DNA of 64,000 bases, taken from Legionella wadsworthii DSM 21896 = ATCC 33877. Lineage in GTDB: Bacteria; Pseudomonadota; Gammaproteobacteria; Legionellales; Legionellaceae. The notes beneath the pieces are model-generated. The model was given only the letters and a program-made list of their open reading frames with translations. It had not been told where the DNA came from and did no database searches. Shown here one piece after another: positions 8,223 to 17,403 of this stretch; the first letter of the stretch is position 1; every line of letters starts with the position of its first letter. The position numbers and the translations under genes were made by a program. The stretch lies in assembly GCF_000701265.1 (NCBI RefSeq), contig NZ_KL370759.1:415755-479754 (forward strand), in the 5' to 3' direction.

Positions 8223-9510
8223 GGTAGATTGTCCTCGTGTCTGCGTTATCGGAGCTGGCCCCAGTGGACTTGCTGCAATTAAAAATTTACAAGAGCAGGG
8301 AGTGAAAAACATCACCGTTTTTGAAAAAAACGATCAAATCGGTGGTAACTGGGTCTATGATGAAAGAAACGATCATTCCAGTATTTATGAAACAACGCAT
8401 ATTATCAGTTCGAAACGCTGGTCAGAATTTGAAGATTTTCCAATGCCAGCGCATTATCCTGATTATCCATCACACACATTGGTATTAGAATACTTTAAGA
8501 GTTATGCAAGCCATTTTAATTTAACTCAATATATTCAGTTTAATACTCATGTTTTAAAAGTAAAACATACCAACCAAAATGAGTGGAAAGTAGTTTATGA
8601 AAACGAGAAAGGAATTCATGAAGAATTTTATGATTATTTGTTGGTAGCTAATGGGCATCATTGGGATCCGTTCATGCCCGAATATCCGGGAGAGTTCTCC
8701 GGACAAATGATGCACTCACACCAATATAAAAAGGCTTCAGTTTTTAAAGACCAACGCGTTCTGGTTGTTGGAGGCGGTAATTCAGCCTGCGATATTGCTG
8801 TCGAAGTGGCACGTATTTCCCCAAAAACATGTATCAGTATGCGTCGGGGTTACCATATATTTCCTAAGTTTGTGTTTGGAAAGCCAACTGATGATGCTGT
8901 GGCAAAAATCAGGTGGATGCCTTCCTGGCTAAGACAAAAAGTGTTGAGTTTCTTTGCAAGGATACTTCAAGGAAGATATGCCAAATATAAATTGATGAAA
9001 CCCGATTGCGGCCCCTTGGAAATACATCCCACGATAAACACAGAGTTGCTTTATTTTATTAGGCATGGAGAGGTTTTTCCTAGGCCCGGAATTTCTCATT
9101 TCGAAGGAAACCGAGTTCATTTTAATAACGGTGAGTCCGAAGAATTTGATACAGTTATCTTCGCTACTGGATATAAAATCAGTTTTCCATTTATTGATAA
9201 GGAAGTAGCCGATTTTAGTAATTCAACCAAGATACCTTTGTATCGAAAAATGATGCATCCAGACTACGATAACTTATATTTTATCGGCCTATGCCAACCT
9301 CAAGGATGTATTTGGCCTCTTGCGGATTATCAATCAAAGATAGCGGCACGAATTATTATGGGAACTCTAAAACGTCCTGCTAAGCTTCATGAAAAAACTC
9401 TAGAGGAAATGAACAAGCCTCACTATCGATTTAAATCCCATATTCGACATGCTGTAGAAGTGGATTATCACAAGTTTCGGCGTGAATTATTGGATATGCT
9501 CGAAGTATAG
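8200..9510 (+). CDS. Flavin-containing monooxygenase (class B FMO-like)
   Basis: A 436-residue flavoprotein. It has the FAD-binding GAGPSG (18-23), the FMO fingerprint FSGQMMHSHQYK (about 165-176), the NADPH-binding GGGNSA (about 191-196) and the FATGYK block (about 321-326), all in FMO order. Members oxygenate soft nucleophiles such as sulfur or nitrogen atoms of small molecules, using NADPH and O2, in the cytoplasm. The ATG lies within the preceding lipoprotein gene with an AAGGTG ribosome binding site eight bases upstream, so the pair is translationally linked. The substrate cannot be inferred. Length fits the bacterial and eukaryotic FMO family. Confidence 0.9.
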   Translation: MQIKQKGKVDCPRVCVIGAGPSGLAAIKNLQEQGVKNITVFEKNDQIGGNWVYDERNDHSSIYETTHIISSKRWSEFEDFPMPAHYPDYPSHTLVLEYFKSYASHFNLTQYIQFNTHVLKVKHTNQNEWKVVYENEKGIHEEFYDYLLVANGHHWDPFMPEYPGEFSGQMMHSHQYKKASVFKDQRVLVVGGGNSACDIAVEVARISPKTCISMRRGYHIFPKFVFGKPTDDAVAKIRWMPSWLRQKVLSFFARILQGRYAKYKLMKPDCGPLEIHPTINTELLYFIRHGEVFPRPGISHFEGNRVHFNNGESEEFDTVIFATGYKISFPFIDKEVADFSNSTKIPLYRKMMHPDYDNLYFIGLCQPQGCIWPLADYQSKIAARIIMGTLKRPAKLHEKTLEEMNKPHYRFKSHIRHAVEVDYHKFRRELLDMLEV

Positions 9511-9536
9511 CTCCAAAAGGCTGCATAAGTATCTAG

Positions 9537-9556
9537 CCTGGTTGCCAGCAACCAGG
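9537..9556. terminator. Hairpin between convergent genes, possible terminator
   Basis: A perfect nine-base inverted repeat (CCTGGTTGC / GCAACCAGG) with a two-base centre lies between the convergent FMO and SDR genes. There is no T-run on the plus side and only a weak one on the minus side, so intrinsic termination is plausible but not certain. Confidence 0.4.
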
Positions 9557-9569
9557 AATTAGAACACAT

Positions 9570-10415
9570 TTAAATTGTTTTATGTCTCGATTCCTGACGT
9601 TTTATTAGGGCTCCCATTAATTTTTCAATATTGGTTATATGAGGCTCTTCCTCCAGAATCATTGCCTTGGTGCGCTCTTCACAATATCCCTTTACCTCTT
9701 TATCTGGAAAAATATAGAATTTTTTCTGTTCTACCTCCTGCACAATATAATTTGCTACATCGGCTGCCGGACGAGAATGAGATAATAAGGATTTTAATGC
9801 CTCATGAAATGGATCTCCTGAATCTGACTGATTGGCTAAAAGTGCTGTATCTGTGAATGAGGGGAACACGATGGAGACGTCTACAGGTCTTTTTGTACGA
9901 GTTAGATCGAAATGTAATGATTCTGATAAAGCAAGTACTGCATGTTTTGATATGGCGTAAGACGCTGTTTGCGAACCATTACATAAAGCATATAAACTGG
10001 CAATATTGATTATATGAGAACGAAAGGTTTGTTGGAACAACAAGGGAAGAAATGCTTGTATAGAATAAATCATTCCAAATAAATTAACATCCATAACTTG
10101 TTGTATATTTTCCGGAGCCACGTCCCAGATAGGTCCTAATTGCCCCATTATGCCGGCATTATTGTAGATCCAATCTATGCGTCCAAGTTTACTCATAACC
10201 AAATGCGCCATCTGGGCTAAATCATTAGGCAGCGTGACATCACAAGGAATTCCCATTACTTTTTCAGGATACTGAACTAATAATTGTTCTACTTCCTGGT
10301 TCAGTTTCATAGAATCTTTATCAACCATCACCACAGTATGACTACGTTCTAGATGAGCTTGGCTTAATGCTAAACCGATGCCATTTGCTGCTCCGGTGAT
10401 TACAGCTACTTTCAT
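9570..10415 (-). CDS. Short-chain dehydrogenase/reductase (SDR)
   Basis: A 281-residue classical SDR. The cofactor loop GAANGIG (8-14), NNAG (85-88), the structural Asn111, catalytic Ser140 (NIAS) and the YAISK motif (Tyr153, Lys157) are all present. It should be an NAD(P)H-dependent oxidoreductase; VDKD after the second strand (Asp32) hints at NAD preference. The start has a good AAAGGA ribosome binding site. It is convergent with the FMO and divergent from a small acidic ORF, with a 17-base dyad between. The substrate is unknown; C-terminal residues 245-281 are variable within the family. Confidence 0.9.
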   Translation of the reverse strand: MKVAVITGAANGIGLALSQAHLERSHTVVMVDKDSMKLNQEVEQLLVQYPEKVMGIPCDVTLPNDLAQMAHLVMSKLGRIDWIYNNAGIMGQLGPIWDVAPENIQQVMDVNLFGMIYSIQAFLPLLFQQTFRSHIINIASLYALCNGSQTASYAISKHAVLALSESLHFDLTRTKRPVDVSIVFPSFTDTALLANQSDSGDPFHEALKSLLSHSRPAADVANYIVQEVEQKKFYIFPDKEVKGYCEERTKAMILEEEPHITNIEKLMGALIKRQESRHKTI

Positions 10416-10436
10416 TTTTTTTCCTTTTGCTATAAT

Positions 10437-10453
10437 TTTATAAACGTTATAAA
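10437..10453. promoter_or_regulatory. 17-bp dyad, candidate operator in divergent promoter region
   Basis: A perfect inverted repeat TTTATAA-ACG-TTATAAA sits 22 bases upstream of the SDR start and 16 bases upstream of the small acidic ORF. It overlaps AT-rich -10-like sequences on both strands. Its symmetry and position suit a dimeric repressor such as a TetR-family protein, but no regulator gene is adjacent. Confidence 0.35.
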
Positions 10454-10468
10454 TATAAGGATATCATT

Positions 10469-10615
10469 TTGAAAAATCAGAACGAAATACCAGATCCATA
10501 TGAGTATCCGGATGAGCCTAACGAGTATCCAACACAACCCGATCCTTACGAACCGGAAGATCCTGGATCCCCAGAACCTGAGCCCTCAGAGCCCACTGAA
10601 CCCAATTGTGAATAG
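10469..10615 (+). CDS. Small acidic Pro/Glu-rich protein (48 aa)
   Basis: A 48-codon frame starting at TTG with AAGGA about seven bases upstream and ending at TAG. The product begins MKNQNEIPDPYEYPDEPNEY and continues with PDPYEPEDPG and PEPEPSEPTEPNCE. Nearly every second or third residue is Pro and most of the rest are Glu or Asp, with a near-repeat of PDPYE and one Cys two residues from the end. It would be disordered and strongly acidic. No signal peptide. The steady PxxP/E periodicity argues that the frame is translated rather than random, but I know no family for it. It lies between the SDR and trpC, on the opposite strand to both. Confidence 0.5.
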   Translation: MKNQNEIPDPYEYPDEPNEYPTQPDPYEPEDPGSPEPEPSEPTEPNCE

Positions 10616-10625
10616 GGAAAACAGT

Positions 10626-11405
10626 TTAACTGTTATGCACGAGCTGGTCTAAAGCTTTACCTATATCTTTAGCTCTCATTAAACTTTCTCCAATGAGAAA
10701 AGTATTGATACCATGAGATTGCATCATAGTAATATCAGAACGTGTATTAATACCACTTTCAGTGATCACAATTCTGTCATGGGGAATGTATTGATTCAAT
10801 TGAATACTTACTTGAGTGTCTGTATGAAAGTTATGAAGACTGCGGTTATTTATACCTATTAATGGGGTCGGTAAACGTAATGCGCGTTCCAGTTCTTGTT
10901 GATCATGACTTTCGACAAGAACCGCCATGTCTAACTCATGGGCCAATTGACAAAAATCAGCTAATTGAACATTATCAAGTAAAGCGACGATAAGTAATAT
11001 GCAATCTGCACCTAAAGCCAAGCTTTCATGGATTTGGTACTCATCCAAAATAAAATCTTTCCTAAGTATGGGTAATTTGCATTCATTTTTTGCTTGGGAT
11101 AAATAATCAGGATGCCCTTGGAAAAAATCAACGTCAGTGAGCACAGAGAGACACCGAGCCCCATGTTGCTCGTAAGTAGCTGCAATCTCTTTCACATTGA
11201 AGTCTTCTCTAATTAATCCTTTGCTTGGGGAAGCGTGTTTTATCTCAGCGATAATGGCTGGGGTTTCTCTGTTTACCAAAGCCCCAATGAAATCACGCCG
11301 CTCCATAATAGTTTCATTTAGTAATACATTTAAAGGCTTATTTTTCTTAGCAAGGGCAATTTCTTCCCGTTTCCGTTGCGCAATACGTTGTAATACACTA
11401 TTCAT
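10626..11405 (-). CDS. trpC: Indole-3-glycerol phosphate synthase
   Basis: A 259-residue TIM-barrel enzyme that closes the indole ring in tryptophan biosynthesis. Conserved blocks [36 protein letters not shown] and ITESGI carry the catalytic lysines, glutamate and phosphate-binding residues. It is a monofunctional TrpC with no fused TrpF. It overlaps trpD by 8 bases and is the last gene of the minus-strand run that begins at kdsD. Confidence 0.97.
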   Translation of the reverse strand: MNSVLQRIAQRKREEIALAKKNKPLNVLLNETIMERRDFIGALVNRETPAIIAEIKHASPSKGLIREDFNVKEIAATYEQHGARCLSVLTDVDFFQGHPDYLSQAKNECKLPILRKDFILDEYQIHESLALGADCILLIVALLDNVQLADFCQLAHELDMAVLVESHDQQELERALRLPTPLIGINNRSLHNFHTDTQVSIQLNQYIPHDRIVITESGINTRSDITMMQSHGINTFLIGESLMRAKDIGKALDQLVHNS

Positions 11406-12432
11406 GATGGAATTCTTTATTTAAAGTTTGAGTAAATTGAATAAGTTGATCAAAACATTGATTGGCTTTACCGCTATCTATAACTTCTTTTGCCCTGTCT
11501 AATGCGTTAGCGAATGAAATATGTTCCTGGGCACAGTAAATTGCTGCAGCAGAATTTAATAAAACCATATCCCGTGGAGCGCCTAATTTTCCAGAAAATA
11601 CACCTTTGATTAATGCCAGGCTTTCATCTGGGGAACTGACACTAACTCCCTCTAAAGATGAGTATTGGATGCCATATTCTTTGGGGTTTATTACCCAATG
11701 AGTAAAAACCCCTTCTCGATACTCTATGACGTCTGTTGGTGCTGCAATACTGATTTCATCTAAACCATCATGAGAACATACTACCAAAGCTCTTTCACTG
11801 CCCAAATGAGCAAGAACTGAAGCTAAAGGTTTTTGCCACACAGTTGAAAAGACCCCAACGACCTGTTTTTTAACTTGAGCGGGATTGACTAAGGGACCTA
11901 ATAAGTTAAACAAAGTTCGAATGCCAAGTTGTTGCCGCGCAGAGCGGGCATGTTGCATGGCGGGATGATAATGGGGTGCAAATAAGAAGGCCAGACCACA
12001 CTGCTGGATACAAGATTTTATTTGCTCATCCGATAAATTCAATGCCAATCCTGCTTTTTCCAATAAATCAGCACTTCCACTTCGACTTGAAACCGAACGA
12101 TTGCCATGTTTGGCTACAGGAAATCCTGCTGCAGCAACAACAAAGCTGCTTGCAGTGGAGACGTTGAAAGTATTTCTTCCATCTCCACCTGTTCCAACGA
12201 TGTCTATCAAATTAGAACCTAAATCAATAGGGTGGGCTAATTGCTTCATGACGTCGGCAGCAGCTGATAATTCTTCCGTTGTCTCACCTTTCATGCGCAT
12301 CAAGGCTAGAAAAGTCGCAATTTGCACGTCATTATATTGATCGGACATGCAGGCACGAATTACGGAGTGCATTTGCTCTGTAGATAGGTTTTTTTTCGCG
12401 ATAAGATGTTCAAACAGAAGATTCGGCTTCAT
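11398..12432 (-). CDS. trpD: Anthranilate phosphoribosyltransferase
   Basis: A 344-residue enzyme that transfers phosphoribose from PRPP to anthranilate. The PRPP-binding [17 protein letters not shown] and the anthranilate-site blocks [19 protein letters not shown] and [16 protein letters not shown] are intact. It overlaps trpG by 23 bases and trpC by 8, giving tight coupling of the three. Length is normal. Confidence 0.97.
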   Translation of the reverse strand: MKPNLLFEHLIAKKNLSTEQMHSVIRACMSDQYNDVQIATFLALMRMKGETTEELSAAADVMKQLAHPIDLGSNLIDIVGTGGDGRNTFNVSTASSFVVAAAGFPVAKHGNRSVSSRSGSADLLEKAGLALNLSDEQIKSCIQQCGLAFLFAPHYHPAMQHARSARQQLGIRTLFNLLGPLVNPAQVKKQVVGVFSTVWQKPLASVLAHLGSERALVVCSHDGLDEISIAAPTDVIEYREGVFTHWVINPKEYGIQYSSLEGVSVSSPDESLALIKGVFSGKLGAPRDMVLLNSAAAIYCAQEHISFANALDRAKEVIDSGKANQCFDQLIQFTQTLNKEFHHE

Positions 12433-12988
12433 ATTCTAAAAAATTCTCTAATAATTGGAGTCCATGCTGGCTTAAAATAGCTTCTGGATGGAATTGTAGA
12501 CCAAAAACAGGATAATGACGATGTGCAATTGCCATTATTGTATCATCTGCCCATGCATCGACAGAAAAATTTTTGGGAAGGGTGTTTTTGTCAACAGCTA
12601 AAGAATGATATCGGGTTGCTTGAAATGGGTTGGGTATGTTCTTAAATAACCCTGTTTGATTATGCTTTATAACGGATGTTTTTCCATGCATAATCTCTGG
12701 TGCTGCAATAATCTGGCCTCCAAAAGCTTGCGCTATGCTTTGATGACCAAGACAAATACCCAATATGGGAATGGTTGCATAGAAAGCGCGAATCGCTTCC
12801 ATTGAAACCCCAGCATCCTTTGGAGCTTTTGGCCCTGGAGAAATGACGAGATGATTCGGTGCAAGTTGTTTTATTTGTGCAACACTAATTTGATCATGAG
12901 TATAAACACAAACCTCCTGATTAAGAATTTGGAAATATTGAACCAGGTTGTAAGTAAATGAGTCGTAATTGTCGATTATGAGTAACAT
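12410..12988 (-). CDS. trpG: Anthranilate synthase glutamine amidotransferase component (TrpG/PabA)
   Basis: A 192-residue class I glutamine amidotransferase. It starts MLLIIDNYDSFTYNLVQYF, has the catalytic cysteine in GICLGHQ and the His-Glu pair in FHPEAI. It supplies ammonia to anthranilate synthase and often also to para-aminobenzoate synthase, so TrpG and PabA cannot be separated by sequence. The large partner (trpE or pabB) is not in the window. Only 48 bases separate it from lptB upstream, with no terminator and no Trp-rich leader peptide visible, so transcription may come from the kds-lpt promoter. Confidence 0.93.
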   Translation of the reverse strand: MLLIIDNYDSFTYNLVQYFQILNQEVCVYTHDQISVAQIKQLAPNHLVISPGPKAPKDAGVSMEAIRAFYATIPILGICLGHQSIAQAFGGQIIAAPEIMHGKTSVIKHNQTGLFKNIPNPFQATRYHSLAVDKNTLPKNFSVDAWADDTIMAIAHRHYPVFGLQFHPEAILSQHGLQLLENFLEYEAESSV

Positions 12989-13036
12989 GATTGAATCTAA
13001 ATATTTATTTTATCTGCATCCAGGCTGATATTCTTT

Positions 13037-13762
13037 TTACAAAGTAAAATCTTCACCCAAATAAACAGCTCTTACTTGCTGATTGGCGAGTATAATATCT
13101 GGGGTTCCTTCACACAATATCTTTCCCTGGCTAACAATATAAGCACGCTCGCAGATATCAAGTGTTTCTCTGACATTATGGTCGGTGATTAAAACCCCAA
13201 TGCCTTTATTACATAGATGTTGAATAATTTTTTTAATATCAATTACTGAAATAGGATCAACCCCGGCAAAAGGCTCATCCAAGAGAATAAAAGAAGGTTC
13301 AATGGCTAAAGCTCTTGCAATTTCTACCCGTCTTCTCTCTCCTCCAGATAAAGCCATACCCAAACTTTTGCTCAGATGCGAGATATGAAATTCTTGAAGT
13401 AGCAGGTCCAACTTTTCTTCTCGGGCCTGCTCACTTAAATCCGATCTCAGTTCAAGAATAGCCATGATGTTTTCCGATACGGTGAGTTTACGGAAAACAG
13501 AAGCTTCCTGTGGAAGATAGCTAATGCCCAAACGTGCCCTTTGATGCATGGCACTTGCTGTGATGTCTTGATTTCCGAGCAGAATTTGACCCTCATCGCA
13601 GGATTGCAAGCCGACTATCATATAAAAACAAGTTGTTTTACCAGCACCATTAGGGCCCAATAATCCAACACATTCGCCTTGTTTAATATGAATACTTACG
13701 CCATTAACCACAGTACGCGATTTAAAGGATTTTTTTAAATTTCGTGCTTCCAGGATATTCAT
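13037..13762 (-). CDS. lptB: LPS export ABC transporter ATP-binding protein LptB
   Basis: A 241-residue ATPase that powers LPS extraction from the inner membrane with LptF and LptG. Walker A GPNGAGKT, signature LSGGERRR and Walker [14 protein letters not shown] are clear, and [10 protein letters not shown] at the start and YLGEDF at the end match LptB rather than other ABC ATPases. It overlaps lptA by 4 bases. Genes for the membrane partners LptF and LptG are not in this window. In many gammaproteobacteria rpoN and hpf follow; here trpG does. Confidence 0.96.
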   Translation of the reverse strand: MNILEARNLKKSFKSRTVVNGVSIHIKQGECVGLLGPNGAGKTTCFYMIVGLQSCDEGQILLGNQDITASAMHQRARLGISYLPQEASVFRKLTVSENIMAILELRSDLSEQAREEKLDLLLQEFHISHLSKSLGMALSGGERRRVEIARALAIEPSFILLDEPFAGVDPISVIDIKKIIQHLCNKGIGVLITDHNVRETLDICERAYIVSQGKILCEGTPDIILANQQVRAVYLGEDFTL

Positions 13763-14268
13763 GATGGTTTCTTTTCTGGATGATAAATAATGGTAATTCT
13801 TTTATTTCCATCCCCTTGAGATAATACATGTTGTTTTACAGTATCATAACTGATTTTTGCAGCGGAAAAAGAGTTCTCGCCTTGTTCTACCCGTGCATTT
13901 CCTACAAGTTCAATTAAATGGCGAAGTGGATAATAACGAATGATGTCTGCATACGCATGCAGGGGGGGTTTTTTAGGGTCTGTGGTTGTCCAATAATGCG
14001 CTTGCTTCCCTTTTGTCCCATTGGCAATTGCGACGACGAGCTGATTTTTTTCATTTCCTAAAGTCACTGCTTTATCTGCCTGCAGATTTGTTGTTCCTTG
14101 CACTAGCGATACATTACCGGTATAAACTCCTTTATGTTGCTGTTGACTTAGATCGGCTGCATCTGCCATGACATGCATGACTTTTTCTTGATCCTCTGTC
14201 ATGGCATGTGCAGAAGAAATGAACAGTACAAAAAACAAAAGATAAAGATTAACCTTTCGCTGGAACAT
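13759..14268 (-). CDS. lptA: LPS transport periplasmic protein LptA
   Basis: A 169-residue periplasmic protein that bridges LPS from LptC to LptD. A signal peptide is visible (about 1-22, ending SSAHA), followed by the OstA-type beta-jellyroll: [40 protein letters not shown] and [19 protein letters not shown]. It overlaps lptC by 20 bases and lptB by 4. Length is in the usual range. Confidence 0.93.
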   Translation of the reverse strand: MFQRKVNLYLLFFVLFISSAHAMTEDQEKVMHVMADAADLSQQQHKGVYTGNVSLVQGTTNLQADKAVTLGNEKNQLVVAIANGTKGKQAHYWTTTDPKKPPLHAYADIIRYYPLRHLIELVGNARVEQGENSFSAAKISYDTVKQHVLSQGDGNKRITIIYHPEKKPS

Positions 14269-14821
14269 AGCTTCCTCTTGCTTGATGTAGTAATTCTACT
14301 CTTTTTTCATCTAAATAAGCATTCATTCCCTTGGATTGTATAATATTCCCGGGTTGTTCATAAGTCACAAGCACATCGGAGCTCGCTTTCTTTTCCTTAG
14401 GAAAATAAGTGACTTCTTCTGTTTTTAAAGTGCTCTCTTGTGATTTACTTCCTTTCTCTTGATGGACAACAACATGACCTTTAAAAGTAATTTGTTTGCC
14501 TCCATCCAAAGATTTGGCACTTTTTGAACGAATATCCCATGGTGGTTGTTCATCCTGGCTCACTACAATATGCGGATTTTGTAACAAATACACATTTCCT
14601 TTTTGGATGTGTTGCATGAGGGGGGCGGTGAGTACATGAATCAGTTCGCCTTGCTGATTAAACTGATGTACTTTAATATTGGAAATGGTGGTATCAACAG
14701 AATTGGCTAAAGTTTCACTATCCAGACGAATGATGGTTTTTGAGTGGCTATAATACCATCCGGAGCAGGCCAGAAGAATTAAAGTAAAAAATAACCACAT
14801 AAATTGTTTTGTTGCATTCAT
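14249..14821 (-). CDS. lptC: LPS export protein LptC
   Basis: A 190-residue inner-membrane protein with one N-terminal transmembrane segment (about residues 7-25) and a periplasmic LptC domain. LTAPLMQHIQKGNVYLLQNP, ITFKGHVVVHQEKG and the final [20 protein letters not shown] are characteristic. It receives LPS from LptBFG and passes it to LptA. The last base of its start codon region coincides with the kdsC stop (one-base overlap). Confidence 0.92.
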   Translation of the reverse strand: MNATKQFMWLFFTLILLACSGWYYSHSKTIIRLDSETLANSVDTTISNIKVHQFNQQGELIHVLTAPLMQHIQKGNVYLLQNPHIVVSQDEQPPWDIRSKSAKSLDGGKQITFKGHVVVHQEKGSKSQESTLKTEEVTYFPKEKKASSDVLVTYEQPGNIIQSKGMNAYLDEKRVELLHQARGSYVPAKG

Positions 14822-15345
14822 TATTTAAGGTAACCAGTTATCGCAAAATCCATTTTGTCTTGAGCGTTAAGAATAAGATCGCAAACCTCACGTACAGCCC
14901 CCCGTCCACCGGTCAGGGTTGTTTGCCACATTGCAATTTCTTTAATCTGATAAACTGCATTGGCAACTGCAACGCTTAGGCCGACTTGCCGCATAATAGG
15001 CGCATCAGGAATGTCATCACCTACATAAGCTATGTCTTCATCTTGTAAATTGAGTTTATTTTTCAATTGGGTGTATGTTTCTTGTTTGTTCGCTTGATCT
15101 TTATAATAATGAATAATACCTAATTGTTGCATTCGGTGATCAACGACTGCATTTCGTGAACCAGTAATGACTGCCACCTCGATTCCAGCAGTCATGAGTA
15201 GTTTTAAACCAACTCCATCCTGGATATGAAATGTCTTTAACTCATTAAAATGATTATCAATATATAAGAGGCCATCAGTTAGAACCCCATCCAAATCACA
15301 GATAAGGCATTTGATATTTTTGGCTCGTTCAATTAATTGATTCAT
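14821..15345 (-). CDS. kdsC: 3-deoxy-D-manno-octulosonate 8-phosphate phosphatase KdsC
   Basis: A 174-residue HAD-family phosphatase that makes Kdo from Kdo-8-phosphate. The DxD motif is in CLICDLDGVLTDG, with VITGSR and the later YVGDDIPDAPIM motif. I chose the ATG one base after the kdsD stop, because AGGTG lies nine bases upstream; a GTG four codons earlier would overlap kdsD by 11 bases and is less likely. It acts with KdsD in the same pathway. Confidence 0.95.
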   Translation of the reverse strand: MNQLIERAKNIKCLICDLDGVLTDGLLYIDNHFNELKTFHIQDGVGLKLLMTAGIEVAVITGSRNAVVDHRMQQLGIIHYYKDQANKQETYTQLKNKLNLQDEDIAYVGDDIPDAPIMRQVGLSVAVANAVYQIKEIAMWQTTLTGGRGAVREVCDLILNAQDKMDFAITGYLK

Positions 15346-15346
15346 T

Positions 15347-16309
15347 TTAAAAAACACCTGCTTTTAATAAATCATGAAGATGGAGAACGGCAGTTGGTCT
15401 GTTGTCTTCATCAATAACAATAAGTGAGGTAATACTGTGCTTTTGCATCACTGCCAAAGCTTCGGCAGCAAGCATTCCTTTAGGAATGGTACGAGCATTG
15501 CGGGTCATCACCTCTTTTATGGGCGTGGTATTGATATCATATTGGCGGGTGAGTGTTCGCCGAACGTCTCCATCGGTATAAACGCCAACGAGATACCCTT
15601 TATGATCAATGACGCAGGTCATGCCTAATTTCTTATCAGTGACTTCGATTAAGGCTTCACTTACGGTTGCATTTTCATGAACTAGGGGCAGCTGGGATCC
15701 CTCATGGCAGAGTTCATCAATACGAAGTAACAGTCGTTTACCAAGAGAGCCACCTGGATGAGATAAGGCGAAATCCTCCTCACTAAAACCCCGAGCCTGT
15801 AAAAGAGCTATGGCCAATGCATCACCCATCACTAGGGCAACAGTAGTACTGGTTGTGGGAGCAAGACCTAATGGGCATGCCTCTTGATGGATACTCACAT
15901 CCAAATTAACGTCCGCTGCTTTTGCTAAAGTGGACTCCGAATTTCCGGTCAAAGTGATGAGGGGAATTTCCAGCCGCTTTAATAAAGGCAGTAAGGTGAC
16001 TATTTCCAGGGTATTCCCTGAATGGGAAATGGCAATAACCACATCTTGACGGGTTATCATTCCCAAATCTCCATGACTCGCTTCACCAGGATGCATGAAA
16101 AACGAAGGACTTCCTGTACTTGATAAAGTAGCAGCAATTTTATTCGCGATATGACCGGATTTTCCCATGCCCGTAACTACAATGCGCCCTTTACAGGCAA
16201 GTAAGAGGTTACAGGCCTTTTCAAACCGGTTATCGATTCTTTTGGTTAATTCAAAGACAGCTTGTGCTTCAGTTTCAATAACAGCAAGACCAAGTGTACA
16301 GAAATTCAT
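15347..16309 (-). CDS. kdsD: D-arabinose 5-phosphate isomerase KdsD (KpsF/GutQ family)
   Basis: A 320-residue enzyme converting ribulose 5-phosphate to arabinose 5-phosphate, the first step of Kdo synthesis. The SIS domain (about 35-170) has VTGMGKSGHIANKIAATLSS, ISHSGNT and HPGEASHGDLGM; two CBS domains follow (about 200-320). It is the first gene of the minus-strand kds-lpt-trp run, divergent from mlaF over 296 bases. Confidence 0.95.
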   Translation of the reverse strand: MNFCTLGLAVIETEAQAVFELTKRIDNRFEKACNLLLACKGRIVVTGMGKSGHIANKIAATLSSTGSPSFFMHPGEASHGDLGMITRQDVVIAISHSGNTLEIVTLLPLLKRLEIPLITLTGNSESTLAKAADVNLDVSIHQEACPLGLAPTTSTTVALVMGDALAIALLQARGFSEEDFALSHPGGSLGKRLLLRIDELCHEGSQLPLVHENATVSEALIEVTDKKLGMTCVIDHKGYLVGVYTDGDVRRTLTRQYDINTTPIKEVMTRNARTIPKGMLAAEALAVMQKHSITSLIVIDEDNRPTAVLHLHDLLKAGVF

Positions 16310-16605
16310 AGGTTATTTTGGTTTTTTTGTTTATTTTTCATTCTAACAAAAAAACATTTGAATATACAGGATTAGAGAACTCATTTTTTTCTTCTATCCC
16401 GCTTCGACTTTTTAAGATAATTTCAAAAGTAGTACATGTAGTCTTTTTCTGTTCCACTCTGGATGTTTTTAAAGAATCACCATAGAATCTGGCTTTCTCT
16501 CCGCTATAAATACTTCCCGAACGATAAAATCAAATCGTCTCAAATCTAGTATTTTGGAGTATCTTGGGTATACTTCTAATTTTGGCCAGAACTGGATAAT
16601 AGAGT
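16310..16605. promoter_or_regulatory. Divergent promoter region between kdsD and mlaF
   Basis: A 296-base AT-rich spacer between two divergent envelope operons. A TATACT at 16569-16574 could be a plus-strand -10 for mlaF, but I find no convincing -35 at 16-18 bases, so only the location of the promoters is inferred. No small ORF or RNA structure stands out. Confidence 0.35.
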
Positions 16606-17403
16606 ATGCCTGAAAATTGGGTTGAAATAAAAAATTTGGTTTTTACTCGCGAGAACCGCTATATCTTTGATGGCATAGACATGGAGGTTAAGCGAGGTAA
16701 GATTACTGCAATCATGGGACCTAGTGGCTCTGGTAAGACAACATTGTTGCAATTAATTGGCGCCCAACTAAAGCCGGATAGCGGCTTTATTTATGTTAAT
16801 GGTCAAAACATGCACCAATTATCTCGTAAAGCCTTGTATGAAACGCGTCGGAACATGGGACTACTGTTTCAAAGCTCCGCTTTATTTACCCATCTTTCCG
16901 TATTCGATAATGTGGCGTTTCCCTTACGCGAGCATACCCAACTCAATGAATCTATGTTGCGTGATATTGTATTAATGAAATTAGAAGCAGTGGGTCTGCG
17001 GGGTGCTGCTCCATTAATGCCTGCTCAACTGTCAGGAGGCATGGCAAGACGAGTTGCTTTGGCCCGCACAGTTGCGTTGGATCCAGAATTGATGATGTAC
17101 GATGAACCCTTTACAGGGCAAGACCCGATATCTCTAGGGGTATTGGTTCGCCTTATCAAAAGGTTAAACGAGTTGTTGCACACCACAACAATTATTGTGT
17201 CACACGACGTTGCAGAAACTTGCTCGATAGCAGATTATATTTATCTTATTTCCGGTGGAAAAATCATAGGGCAAGGGACTCCCGAAGAACTCATACAATC
17301 CTCAGAACCTCAAATTAAGCAATTTATGCATGGAGAGGCTGATGGGGTAGTTCCTTTTCATTATCCAGCCAGATCGTATATAGAGGAGCTATTAGATGCT
17401 TGA
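16606..17403 (+). CDS. mlaF: Phospholipid transport ABC ATPase MlaF
   Basis: A 265-residue ATPase of the Mla system, which moves phospholipids between the membranes and keeps outer-membrane asymmetry. Walker A GPSGSGKT, signature LSGGMARRVALART and Walker B LMMYDEPFTGQDP match MlaF; the unusual LSGGMARR form is typical of this group. It overlaps mlaE by 8 bases and opens an mlaFEDCB operon. Confidence 0.96.
   Translation: MPENWVEIKNLVFTRENRYIFDGIDMEVKRGKITAIMGPSGSGKTTLLQLIGAQLKPDSGFIYVNGQNMHQLSRKALYETRRNMGLLFQSSALFTHLSVFDNVAFPLREHTQLNESMLRDIVLMKLEAVGLRGAAPLMPAQLSGGMARRVALARTVALDPELMMYDEPFTGQDPISLGVLVRLIKRLNELLHTTTIIVSHDVAETCSIADYIYLISGGKIIGQGTPEELIQSSEPQIKQFMHGEADGVVPFHYPARSYIEELLDA

Noticed and set aside
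12989-13036. Tryptophan attenuator leader before trpG
   Set aside because: The gap is only 48 bases and contains no Trp-rich short frame or paired hairpins.
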